Assembly: GCA_038248955.1 (NCBI GenBank)
Contig: JBBRWW010000043.1
Coordinates: 1-21,944 of the forward strand
Length of the DNA stretch: 21,944 nt
Source: Lysobacter_K sp038248955
GTDB taxonomy: Bacteria > Pseudomonadota > Gammaproteobacteria > Xanthomonadales > Xanthomonadaceae
Direction of reading: 5' to 3'
The position numbers were made by a program, and so were the translations under genes. Shown here piece after piece: positions 9,701 to 16,517 of this stretch. Position 1 is the stretch's first letter. The number at the start of each line of letters is the position of its first letter. Below the pieces are notes generated by a model, which searched no databases, was not told where the DNA came from, and worked only from the letters and a program-made list of their open reading frames with translations.

Positions 9701-11771
9701 CAACGGCATCGCCCGCGAGCACGGCTACTGGCTCGACGACGCGTTTGCGTCCGGTGGTTCGGTCGGCTACGACCACAAGGCGATGGGCATCACCGCCAAG
9801 GGCGCGTGGGAGTCGGTGAAGCGCCATTTCCGGGCAATGGGGCGCGACTGCCAGAAGCAGGACTTCACCTGCGTCGGCATCGGCGACATGTCGGGCGACG
9901 TGTTCGGCAACGGCATGCTGCTGAGCAGGCACATCCGGCTGGTGGCGGCGTTCGATCACCGCCACGTCTTCCTCGACCCCAATCCGGTCGCGGCGACGAC
10001 CTTCAAGGAGCGCCAGCGGCTGTTCAAGTTGCCGCGTTCGTCCTGGGAGGACTACGACACCGCACTGATCAGCCACGGCGGCGGCGTGTTCGCGCGCACC
10101 GCCAAGTCGATCCCGCTGTCGCCGGAGATCGCCGCGGCGCTCGGCATCGACCCGGCCATCAAGGCGATGAGCCCGGCCGACCTGATGGCCGCGATCCTGA
10201 AGGCGCCGGTCGACCTGCTGTGGAACGGTGGCATCGGCACCTACGTCAAGGCCAGCAGCGAGTCGCACCTGGATGTCGGCGACCGTGCCAACAATGCGCT
10301 GCGTGTCGACGGCGGCGACCTGCGCTGCAAGACGGTGGGCGAGGGCGGCAACCTGGGGCTGACCCAGCTGGGCCGCATCGAGGCGGCGCAGCACGGCGTG
10401 CTGCTCAACACCGACTTCATCGACAACTCCGCCGGCGTGGACACCTCCGACCACGAGGTCAACATCAAGATCCTGCTCAACGCGCAGGTGCAGGCGAAGA
10501 AGCTCACGCTGGCCGAGCGCAACACGCTGCTGGCATCGATGACCGACGAGGTCGCGCGACTGGTCCTGACCGACAACTACCGCCAGAACCAGGCGATCAG
10601 CCTGATGGAACGAATGGGCGTGTCGCGGCTGGGATCCAAGCAGCACTTCATCCGCACGCTGGAATCGCAGGGCCTGCTCGACCGCCAGATCGAATACCTT
10701 CCTTCCGACGTCGAGATCGCCGAGCGCAAGACCCGAGGCCTGGGCCTGACACGGCCGGAACTGTCGGTGCTGCTGTCGTACAGCAAGCTGGTGCTGTTCG
10801 CGCAACTGGTCGACTCCGATGTGCCGGAAGATCCCTACCTGTCGAAGGAACTGGTGCGGTATTTCCCGTTGCCGCTGCAGGAGAAGTACGCCAAGGCGAT
10901 GGAGAACCATCGCCTCAAGCGCGAGATCATCGCCACCGCGGTCACAAACTCGCTGGTCAACCGCATGGGCGCGACGTTCGCCCTGCGGATGCACGAGGAC
11001 ACTGGCCGCAACCCGGCGCAGATCGCCGAGGCCTACACCATCGCCCGCGAGGCACTGGATGCGCGCGAGCTGTGGGCGCAGATCGACGCGCTCGACGGCA
11101 AGGTGCCGGAGGCGGTGCAGATCGACGCCCTGCAGACGATCTGGCACCTGATGCGCACGATGTCGCGTTGGCTGCTGTCCCGCCCGGGCAAGATGCCGGA
11201 AATCACCGCGGCGATGGCGCGTTTTGGCGACGGCCTGACGGCAGTGCGCGAAGCGCTGCCGGCCGCGATGTCGCCGGTGCGCCGCGCCGCGTACGACCAG
11301 CGCGTGGGCGAGTGGAAGGACAAGGGACTGCCCGCCGCGCTGGCGACGCAGCTGGCGGCGCTGCCGCTGCTCGAGTTCGGTTGCGACATCGTCGAGATCG
11401 CCCATGCCCGCAAGCTGCCGCCGGTCGAGGTCGCCAAGGCCTACTTCGCGCTCGGCGCGGCGCTGCACCTGCCGTGGCTGTACGAGCAGATCGAGGCGCT
11501 GCCGGTCGACGGGCGCTGGCAGGCGCTGGCCCGCGGCTCTTTGCGCGACGAGTTGGGCAGCCAGCAGCGTGCACTGGTCAACCAGATCCTCATCGAGGGT
11601 GGCAGGAAGTCGGCCGAGGCGAAGGTCGAGGCGTGGCTGCAGCGCGACGATTCGGCCTTGCGCTTTACCCAGACCATGCTGGCCGACCTGCTGAACCAGA
11701 AGACGCTCGACTACCCGACCGTGTCGGTGGCGGTGCGCCGGCTGGCGCAGATCGCGACCGGAGGGGTCTAG
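6735..11771 (+). CDS. gdhB: NAD-dependent glutamate dehydrogenase, large (about 180 kDa) class
   Basis: This 1678-residue enzyme of the large bacterial NAD-GDH family (usually about 1600-1650 residues) oxidatively deaminates glutamate to 2-oxoglutarate and ammonium, feeding carbon to the TCA cycle. The long N-terminal half is the family's regulatory, ACT-like region. The catalytic core begins near residue 875 with ARGGLRWSDRREDFRTEVLG, then VPVGSKGGFFAKR (substrate lysines near 910-920). The nucleotide-binding fold has GIGDMSGDVFGNG near 1050, preceded by ADKGTATFSDIAN and YDHKAMGITAKGAWES. A helical C-terminal region follows. The ATG at 6735 adds a Lys/Ala/Ser-rich tail of about 35 residues before the conserved part; a second ATG at 6843 (residue 37, MVPPARS) would remove it. 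Neither start has a clear ribosome site. G/C third positions continue through the tail. The family is often allosterically controlled by amino acids. Confidence 0.95.
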   Translation: MSTKPKVATKPAAAKSAIAKSAVNKTRKAKAVNSQAMVPPARSTGVSLDAIIAATRKRLPKARHGEGEAFVRAFYKRMGEDELPKHTPEGWAALATDFLDFARARKPGSALVRLFNPNLKTHGWESAHTVLQVANDDMPFLVDTVTMALSEKGIGVHVLGHPVVLFRRDKAGKLMAVGEGVPESLMHLEIDRQSAEAMPRIEQAVQTVLRDVRATVRDWARMRDKMVEVSDELGGRAFPVSDDGRREAQEFLRWAADDHFTLLGYREYQVANKDGQEVLCAVDGSGLGLLRGEDVGKPRPLASLAAHYMPQSGAVDALILTKTNARATVHRPGYMDYIGVLSFDANGKPVREQRFLGLYTSSAYSRRPWDIPLVRQRFNYVMEHSGLASDSHSGKALRHIIEILPRDELFQSTGEELLRTATGILGLQERVRSKLFLRRDRYGRFFSALVYIPRDRFNTDVRLRIEAMLKRVLHGDHVDSSVMLGESPLAQLHLIVRPKSGSEAIQVDNAAIEAELAAIVRNWQDDLRDQLVARHGEQHGLAMASLYGRALPTGYIESVSAAVAATDVEHLAALTGPDDLRLSLYRAHAGAGGLRFKFYRQNGDIPLSDALPIMENMGLRVLTEHPYRLHADGTLLYIQDFEVETATAGLDVSGLDDTFEQAFARIWHGHAENDGFNRLILAAGLSWRQVAMLRAYAKYLLQVGVPFSQAYVEETFTRYPLLARLLVELFEARFDPRTGSESKADIKAGMERFSRELETLAAGDAAVLAALKPVIAARAGKREEQFNATRAAFKSLIDRVSSLDEDRILRSFLGVIEATLRTSYYQATADGGERGYVSYKFDSAQVPDLPKPRPYREIFVYGPRVEGVHLRFGPVARGGLRWSDRREDFRTEVLGLVKAQMVKNTVIVPVGSKGGFFAKRSPVGGDRDDVLAEGIACYKMFINGLLDITDNISVAGAIVPPRDVVRHDNDDPYLVVAADKGTATFSDIANGIAREHGYWLDDAFASGGSVGYDHKAMGITAKGAWESVKRHFRAMGRDCQKQDFTCVGIGDMSGDVFGNGMLLSRHIRLVAAFDHRHVFLDPNPVAATTFKERQRLFKLPRSSWEDYDTALISHGGGVFARTAKSIPLSPEIAAALGIDPAIKAMSPADLMAAILKAPVDLLWNGGIGTYVKASSESHLDVGDRANNALRVDGGDLRCKTVGEGGNLGLTQLGRIEAAQHGVLLNTDFIDNSAGVDTSDHEVNIKILLNAQVQAKKLTLAERNTLLASMTDEVARLVLTDNYRQNQAISLMERMGVSRLGSKQHFIRTLESQGLLDRQIEYLPSDVEIAERKTRGLGLTRPELSVLLSYSKLVLFAQLVDSDVPEDPYLSKELVRYFPLPLQEKYAKAMENHRLKREIIATAVTNSLVNRMGATFALRMHEDTGRNPAQIAEAYTIAREALDARELWAQIDALDGKVPEAVQIDALQTIWHLMRTMSRWLLSRPGKMPEITAAMARFGDGLTAVREALPAAMSPVRRAAYDQRVGEWKDKGLPAALATQLAALPLLEFGCDIVEIAHARKLPPVEVAKAYFALGAALHLPWLYEQIEALPVDGRWQALARGSLRDELGSQQRALVNQILIEGGRKSAEAKVEAWLQRDDSALRFTQTMLADLLNQKTLDYPTVSVAVRRLAQIATGGV

Positions 11772-11934
11772 CGCGGCGGTGGTCGACGACGTGGAGCGCG
11801 GCAGTGACCGGGGCGCCCGGACGAAGCGTTTGAGGCTGGCTTGTGGGGCCGCGTCGGAATCGCCGTTGCCGGACGGCGCGCGATCGCCAGGCGCATGCGA
11901 CCCGCGCCACCGGGGTATCCTGCGGCCCAGCCCC

Positions 11935-11939
11935 AGGAG
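11935..11939 (+). promoter_or_regulatory. Ribosome binding site of nadK, with bearing on its start
   Basis: AGGAG lies 6 nt before a TTG at 11946 and 12 nt before the ATG at 11952. Spacing favours the TTG (adding Met-Pro), while codon preference favours the ATG. Both give almost the same protein. Confidence 0.5.
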
Positions 11940-11951
11940 CCGCCGTTGCCG

Positions 11952-12725
11952 ATGACCTCGACGCCACGCATCGCCTTCCTTGCCAGTTCCGCCAGCGATG
12001 CCCAGCAAGCGCTGGCTGAACTGGTGGCGCGCCACGGCGATCATCCGCCGCAGGAGGCCGAGGTACTGGTCGCGCTGGGCGGCGATGGTTTCATGCTGCA
12101 GACCCTGCACCGCCATGGCGCGCTGGGACGCCCCGTGTACGGCATGAAGCTCGGCACCGTCGGTTTCCTCATGAACCACCAGTCGAGCGACGGGCTGATG
12201 GAACGCATCCACGCCGCCGAGCCTGCCGTGCTGCGTCCGCTGGAAATGGTGGTGCAAACCGAGTCGGGCGCCACGGTCGGCTCACTCGCCTACAACGAGG
12301 TCTCGCTGCTGCGCCAGACGCGGCAGGCCGCGCACCTGTCGATCGAGCTCAACGGCAAGCTGCGGCTGGACGAGCTGATCTGCGACGGGGTGATGGTCGC
12401 CACGCCGGCGGGCAGCACCGCCTACAATTTTTCCGCGCAGGGGCCCATCCTGCCGCTGGGCGCGAACGTGATGGCGCTGACCCCGATCGCCGCGTTCCGC
12501 CCACGCCGCTGGCGTGGCGCGGTGCTCAAGGCCGACACCGAGGTGCGGTTTCGCGTGCTGGATCCGTACAAGCGCCCGGTCAGCGCCACCGCCGACTCGC
12601 ACGAGGTGCGCGACGTGATCGAGGTCATGATCCGCGAATCGCACGACCGCACCGTGACCCTGCTGTTCGACCCCGAGCACAACCTCGAGGAACGGATGCT
12701 GGCCGAGCAGTTCATCAGCGGCTGA
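11952..12725 (+). CDS. nadK: NAD kinase
   Basis: This 257-residue protein makes NADP from NAD using ATP (or polyphosphate in some members) and sets the cell's NADP pool. It has the two family signatures. The first is the glycine-rich GGDG at residues 43-46 (LVALGGDGFML), whose Asp is catalytic. The second is the conserved block DGVMVATPAGSTAYNFSAQG in the middle. KLGTVGFL between them matches the GxxGFL stretch. The protein is shorter than the E. coli enzyme (292), mainly at the N-terminus, as in many short bacterial NadK proteins. The open frame extends upstream to 11841 without family similarity, so the start is put at the ATG, with a TTG six bases earlier as an alternative. It follows gdhB by 180 bp, so co-transcription is possible but not shown. 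Confidence 0.94.
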   Translation: MTSTPRIAFLASSASDAQQALAELVARHGDHPPQEAEVLVALGGDGFMLQTLHRHGALGRPVYGMKLGTVGFLMNHQSSDGLMERIHAAEPAVLRPLEMVVQTESGATVGSLAYNEVSLLRQTRQAAHLSIELNGKLRLDELICDGVMVATPAGSTAYNFSAQGPILPLGANVMALTPIAAFRPRRWRGAVLKADTEVRFRVLDPYKRPVSATADSHEVRDVIEVMIRESHDRTVTLLFDPEHNLEERMLAEQFISG

Positions 12726-12745
12726 AGCACGTCGCTTGTGGTGGT

Positions 12746-12763
12746 GGAAGCTGGGGAAGCTGG
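12746..12763 (+). repeat. Two-copy 9-base tandem repeat
   Basis: GGAAGCTGG occurs twice in direct succession in the 180-base gap between nadK and the 5'-nucleotidase. The rest of the gap shows no gene and no terminator; a candidate promoter is at its right end. Confidence 0.5.
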
Positions 12764-12893
12764 CCCGTGTGCGCCCCGTTTGCTGCCTACCAGCCACGCG
12801 GATCGCTCGGCGAGCGAGCCCATTCATTCCCGCCAAGCCCCGGTTCCTGAAAATCGCGGTCCACCGGTCGCATTGCCTGCGACGCCGGTCGGG

Positions 12894-12899
12894 CACAAT
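12894..12899 (+). promoter_or_regulatory. Possible -10 box giving a leaderless 5'-nucleotidase transcript
   Basis: CACAAT in GGGCACAATGCC ends 6 nt before the ATG at 12906. Transcription normally starts about 7 nt after a -10 box, which would be the first base of the start codon. CATTGC at 12871-12876 sits 17 nt upstream as a weak -35. No Shine-Dalgarno-like sequence lies between, which fits a leaderless mRNA. This is an inference from spacing only. Confidence 0.35.
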
Positions 12900-12905
12900 G
12901 CCTGC

Positions 12906-13820
12906 ATGCCCGATGCCACCTCCAGTGCCAACCCGCTGATCGTCGCGATCTCCTCGCGCACGCTGTTCGACCTCGAAGACAGCCACGTGCTGTTCGAGCG
13001 TGACGGGCTGGATGCCTATGCGGCGTTCCAACGCAGCCGCGAGGACGAACTGCTGGCCCCCGGCGTCGCATTCCCGCTGGTGCGCAAGCTGCTGGGCCTC
13101 AACGATGGCGCGCCGCCTGAGGCGCCGCGGGTCGAAGTGATCCTGATCTCGCGCAATTCGGCCGACACCGGCCTGCGCATCTTCAATTCGATCGAACACC
13201 ACGGCCTGGCGATCACCCGCGCGGCATTCAGCAACGGCGCGCCGCCGTTTCCCTATATCCGTCCGTTCGGGGCCGACCTGTTCCTGTCGGCGCATGGCGA
13301 GGACGTGCGCAGCGCGCTGGCGGCCGGTATCGCCGCCGCGACCCTGCTGCCGTCCAAGGCCGCGCAGCATCGCCGCGACCAGTTGCGCATCGCCTTCGAC
13401 GGCGATGCGGTGATCTTCGGCGACGAGGGCGAGCGGGTGTCGCGCGAGGGCGGGCTGGCCGCATTCGCGGCGCATGAGCGCAGCCACGCGGGCGAGCCGT
13501 TGTCGGGTGGGCCGTTCCGCGGTTTTCTCGATGCGTTGCACCGCCTGCAGGCCGCGTTCCCGACCGGCGAGAACGCGCCGATCCGCACCGCGCTGGTCAC
13601 CGCGCGATCGGTGCCGGCGCACGAACGGGTGATCCGCACGCTGCGCGAGTGGGGCATCCGCCTCGACGAGGCGCTGTTCCTGGGGGGGCGGCCCAAGGGC
13701 CCGTTCCTGGAGGCGTTCGGCGCCGACATCTTCTTCGACGATTCCGAACACAATATCCTGTCAGCGCGGGACCACGTCGCCGCGGGCCACGTGCCGCATG
13801 GCGTTGCCAACCCCGGCTAG
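12906..13820 (+). CDS. Cytosolic 5'-nucleotidase (cN-I-like family)
   Basis: This 304-residue member of the bacterial/eukaryotic cN-I-like 5'-nucleotidase family (Pfam 5-nucleotidase, PF06189) is of HAD type and removes the 5' phosphate from nucleoside monophosphates. Visible marks are AISSRTLFDLEDSH near residues 14-27, LISRNSADTGLRIFNSIEHH at about 80-99, the HAD nucleophile motif FDGDAVIF (Asp165, Asp167), LVTARS near 230-235 (motif II), and IFFDD at 275-279 (acidic motif). No signal peptide is present, so it is cytosolic. The ATG at 12906 starts the conserved region; the frame stays open upstream without similarity. Its TAG shares CTAG (13817-13820) with the stop of the convergent gene. 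Being downstream of nadK suggests, but does not prove, a part in nucleotide or NAD turnover. Confidence 0.88.
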   Translation: MPDATSSANPLIVAISSRTLFDLEDSHVLFERDGLDAYAAFQRSREDELLAPGVAFPLVRKLLGLNDGAPPEAPRVEVILISRNSADTGLRIFNSIEHHGLAITRAAFSNGAPPFPYIRPFGADLFLSAHGEDVRSALAAGIAAATLLPSKAAQHRRDQLRIAFDGDAVIFGDEGERVSREGGLAAFAAHERSHAGEPLSGGPFRGFLDALHRLQAAFPTGENAPIRTALVTARSVPAHERVIRTLREWGIRLDEALFLGGRPKGPFLEAFGADIFFDDSEHNILSARDHVAAGHVPHGVANPG

Positions 13821-14407
13821 TCGCCGGCGGCGCCGGACGCGCCTGTGGTGCCGGCCTGGCCCGCCCCTGGCAACGGCAAACGGATGTCGGTGACCCGCCA
13901 GCGCAATCCATCGCGACTGAGCACGAACACGACCGGATCGCCGTTGCCGTCGTCCACGGTCGCGGTGAAGCGCGAGGTGGATTCGTAGCGGTAGCCGGCG
14001 CCTTCAAGCGGATCTCGCGGCGGCTTGAGCGCGTAGCTGTCGTTGGGGTCGATGCTGCCGCCACTGCCGCGATGCCACAGGCTGCGGCCGCCCAGCAGCG
14101 CGCCAATCCCGGCCGGGGTCAGCAAGGTATCCACCGCGCCACCGGCGAGACCGCCGGCCATCCTTAGCGCGATGGCGCCGAACGGGTTGCGCTGCACATC
14201 CGGACCGGCCTGGCGCACCAGGTAGTCGTCGACCTGCGCCTTGACGTTGCCGCGCAGGGTCGGGAAGTCCACGTGCCGCGCGAGCGCCGCGCTGTCGTCG
14301 TCCTTGAGGGCCTGGCGCACGCCATTGATCGCCAGGTACGGCCCGGCCGCGACATAGACGGCCAGCGCGATCAGCGCGGCGGCGAGCATTACGAACCACT
14401 TGTTCAC
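13817..14407 (-). CDS. DUF2939-like small protein with N-terminal membrane anchor
   Basis: This 196-residue protein begins with a short charged end (MNK) and a hydrophobic stretch (residues 4-27: FVMLAAALIALAVYVAAGPY), so it is either a signal anchor or a signal peptide. The body has the pattern of DUF2939 proteins: a motif like AINGVRQALKDDDSAALARHVDFPTLR near residues 26-52, a Gly/Ala-rich middle, and a C-terminal beta-rich part (FVLSRDGLRWRVTDIRLP). The last ~16 residues are Gly/Ala/Thr low-complexity. The function of this family is unknown and nothing here suggests a reaction. The start is GTG at 14407; no other start precedes the hydrophobic segment. It lies 190 bp after the MFS gene in the same direction, with a hairpin between. 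The family name is recalled from sequence pattern and not searched. Confidence 0.75.
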   Translation of the reverse strand: MNKWFVMLAAALIALAVYVAAGPYLAINGVRQALKDDDSAALARHVDFPTLRGNVKAQVDDYLVRQAGPDVQRNPFGAIALRMAGGLAGGAVDTLLTPAGIGALLGGRSLWHRGSGGSIDPNDSYALKPPRDPLEGAGYRYESTSRFTATVDDGNGDPVVFVLSRDGLRWRVTDIRLPLPGAGQAGTTGASGAAGD

Positions 14408-14468
14408 ATGCGTATTCCGGGTGGGTCAGGCCGCCAGCTTAGCGTCCCGTCGGGGTGGCGAAACGATT

Positions 14469-14494
14469 ACGGCCGGGATCGCAGGGCCGGCCGT
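14469..14494 (-). terminator. Strong intergenic hairpin between the MFS gene and the DUF2939-like gene
   Basis: ACGGCCGG and CCGGCCGT form a perfect 8-base GC-rich stem around a 10-base loop. Read on the minus strand it follows the MFS stop by about 100 nt and is trailed by TAATCGTTTCG, a poor U-tract. It may end or attenuate the long kynurenine-sbcB-MFS transcript. The termination role is inferred. Confidence 0.4.
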
Positions 14495-14512
14495 TTCCTG
14501 TATCGCCTTCCC

Positions 14513-14539
14513 GGTTCCCGGGGTTCCCGGGGTTCCCAG
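14513..14539. repeat. Three-copy 9-base tandem repeat
   Basis: GGTTCCCGG, GGTTCCCGG and GGTTCCCAG follow one another without gaps in the 190-base space between the MFS gene and the DUF2939-like gene, beside the hairpin. The copy number looks suited to slippage. No function is apparent. Confidence 0.7.
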
Positions 14540-14597
14540 CGCCGGACCGGCTCGCCGGGCGGCACCTACCCGGGAAATGGCGGTGAGGCGATTTGCG

Positions 14598-15755
14598 CTA
14601 CGGCGCGAGGACGGGTTTGGCGAAGCGCGCCGCGTTCACGTGCAGCAGCAGCGCCGCGACGGTGGCCGCCGCGCCGGCGAAGAAGGCGGCGCGACCGCCG
14701 CCGTGCTGCCACGCCACTGCAGAAACACCTGCGCCGAGCACGCCGCCGACGCCGCCGCTGATCCCGTAGAGCATGCCCTGCGCGGCGACCATGTCGCGAC
14801 GCGCCGGGAACAGTTCGGCCATGCGACGCATGCAGCCGGCATGGAATACCGCAAAGCTCAATGCATGGGTGGTCTGCGCCACGGCCATCCAGGCAAACGA
14901 ACCGCCCGCCACCGCCACCAGCGACCAGCGCAACGCGGTCACCAGCAGGCACGCCGTCATCAGCCGGAACGCCCCGAAACGACGCACCAGTGCCGGCGCC
15001 TGCCAGAACATCACGATCTCGCACAGCACGCCGATCGCCCACAACACGCCCACCGCGGTGCCGTCGTGTCCGTATGCCTGCAGGTGCAGCGTGTAGAACA
15101 CGTAGAACGGCCCGAAGCCCATCTGCATCAGCAAGGCCACCCCGAGCAGCCGGCGCGTCCCCGGGCGCCGCCACAGCGCCTCGCGCGGCGTCGCGTCCAC
15201 GCGGCGATGCGGCGGGTCGTGGCGGTGCAGCCACGCCGCGGCGACCGTGAGCAGCAGCCAGGGCAGCGTCAGCCAGACGAACATCGCGTTGCCAAACCGA
15301 TCCAGCAGCCAGCCGTACGTGCCCGCGACCAGCAGGAATCCCACCGAACCCCAGACGCGGATGCGACCGTAGCGGTCGTTGCGCTCGCCCAGCGCCGAGA
15401 GCGTCATCGCCTCGAACTGCGGCATCACCGCATTGAAGAACAGCGCGAACCACGCCATCACCGCGAACAGCATCCCCAGGCTGCGTGCCGCCGTGAACAG
15501 CGCGAAGCCCAACGCCGCCAGCACGCAACCGCCGACCAGCCAGCGCCCGGGCGTATCGCTGTTGCCGGTCAGCCGCGACCAGACCGGCGGAGCGACGATG
15601 CGGCCGCCGTACCACAACGCCAGCATCGCGCCGACCACATAGCCGCCGTGCTCCTGCGACACGATCCAGCGGCCGATGTAGGGCGTGTACGCGCCCAGCG
15701 CGCCGTAATAGCCGAGGTAAAAAAGCGCGTATCGCCGCGCGTCGGACGGCGTCAC
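14598..15755 (-). CDS. MFS transporter, MFS_1-like (HcaT/LacY-related) group
   Basis: This 385-residue membrane protein has about twelve hydrophobic segments, in two halves joined by a charged, Arg/His-rich loop near residues 192-220. The opening block (RRYALFYLGYYGALGAYTPYIGRW is the region; key features are paired aromatics and PY) and DRYGRIRVWGSVGFLLVA near residue 130-147 are typical of the MFS_1-like family that includes the 3-phenylpropionate permease HcaT and nucleoside/sugar symporters. The substrate is unknown. It is the last of the co-directional genes that begin with the kynurenine pathway, so an aromatic acid is a reasonable guess only. The GTG start at 15755 is separated by one base from the stop of the DUF2461 gene, so translational coupling is likely. 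No clear ribosome site is visible. Confidence 0.85.
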   Translation of the reverse strand: MTPSDARRYALFYLGYYGALGAYTPYIGRWIVSQEHGGYVVGAMLALWYGGRIVAPPVWSRLTGNSDTPGRWLVGGCVLAALGFALFTAARSLGMLFAVMAWFALFFNAVMPQFEAMTLSALGERNDRYGRIRVWGSVGFLLVAGTYGWLLDRFGNAMFVWLTLPWLLLTVAAAWLHRHDPPHRRVDATPREALWRRPGTRRLLGVALLMQMGFGPFYVFYTLHLQAYGHDGTAVGVLWAIGVLCEIVMFWQAPALVRRFGAFRLMTACLLVTALRWSLVAVAGGSFAWMAVAQTTHALSFAVFHAGCMRRMAELFPARRDMVAAQGMLYGISGGVGGVLGAGVSAVAWQHGGGRAAFFAGAAATVAALLLHVNAARFAKPVLAP

Positions 15756-15756
15756 C

Positions 15757-16443
15757 TCAGAACTCGAGGTCGAGCGCGGCGCACAGGTAGTCGACGAATG
15801 GCGCCAGCCCGGCGAGGTCGGTCTGCAGGGTCTTCAACAGGCGCGAGCCGGTCACGACGTCGTCGTCGAGGGCGCGCACGGCGACGAAGTTCTTGCGGCG
15901 CAGGTCGTCGGCGAACTCGAACTCGGCCGGGAAGCCGCGCGGCGTGCGCACCAGCCGTTCGCTGTCGTCCAGCTCGAAACGCCTGCGAAACCGGCCATCA
16001 TGTGCGGCGGCCTTCCAGCTGCCCGGGTTGTCGACGAGGAACTGCCGCAGGTGCCGCAACGTGTCGGGCTGCGGATGCCACAGCCCGGCGCCGACGAAGC
16101 AGCCGCCCGGCTGCAGGTGCAGGTAGAACGACGGCGCCTCGACCTGCCGCCCACGTTCGTGGAACAGCCGGGCGCCCTGCCATCCCTTGTACGGCGCCTT
16201 GTCGTTGGCGAAGCGGGTGTCGCGCTGGATCCGGAACAGCGAGCCGCCGACGGTCTTGGGCTCGGCGCGGTAGTGCGCGCTGACCCCGGCCAGCACCGGC
16301 TGGAGGTCGGTCAGCAGGCGCTGGAAAGGCGCACGCACCTGGGCCTCGTAGTCGCTCTTGTGGGCATGGAACCACTCGCGCGAATTGTTGCGCGCCAGGC
16401 TGCGCAGGAACTTGAGGCTGGCCTCGCTGAAATAAGTGCTCAT
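15757..16443 (-). CDS. DUF2461 (TIGR02453-type) protein
   Basis: This 228-residue soluble protein has the pattern of the DUF2461 family. It opens with YFSEASLKFLRSLARNNSRE followed by WFHAHKSDYE near residues 4-33, then SLFRIQRDTRFANDKAPYK near residues 68-86, and SFYLHLQPGGCFVGAGLWHP near residues 105-124. No catalytic role is established for this widespread family. The ATG at 16443 is chosen because family similarity begins right after it; the frame is open to 16551, but that stretch looks like read-through of the gap. It lies 74 bp after sbcB and 1 bp before the MFS gene. Family assignment is from memory of the pattern. Confidence 0.85.
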   Translation of the reverse strand: MSTYFSEASLKFLRSLARNNSREWFHAHKSDYEAQVRAPFQRLLTDLQPVLAGVSAHYRAEPKTVGGSLFRIQRDTRFANDKAPYKGWQGARLFHERGRQVEAPSFYLHLQPGGCFVGAGLWHPQPDTLRHLRQFLVDNPGSWKAAAHDGRFRRRFELDDSERLVRTPRGFPAEFEFADDLRRKNFVAVRALDDDVVTGSRLLKTLQTDLAGLAPFVDYLCAALDLEF

Positions 16444-16517
16444 GGCGTCGGTTCGTGTCGTTTCGGGTCGTGTTGGGGTGGACGGGCGGACAGTGGAGCC
16501 GGACGGAACCGCAGCCG

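Noticed and set aside
11861..11878. Inverted repeat CGCCG/CGGCG after glutamate dehydrogenase
   Set aside because: Five-base GC arms are expected by chance in DNA this GC-rich, and no T-tract follows.
11916..11921. TATCCT as a -10 box for nadK
   Set aside because: No -35 partner at proper spacing was seen, so I did not list it as a feature.
6795..12257. A 1820-codon open frame on the minus strand opposite glutamate dehydrogenase and nadK
   Set aside because: Its predicted protein is His/Gln/Arg/Val-rich with no family motif, and it runs through two well-supported plus-strand genes. Strong G/C third-position bias removes stops from the opposite strand, so this is a compositional shadow.
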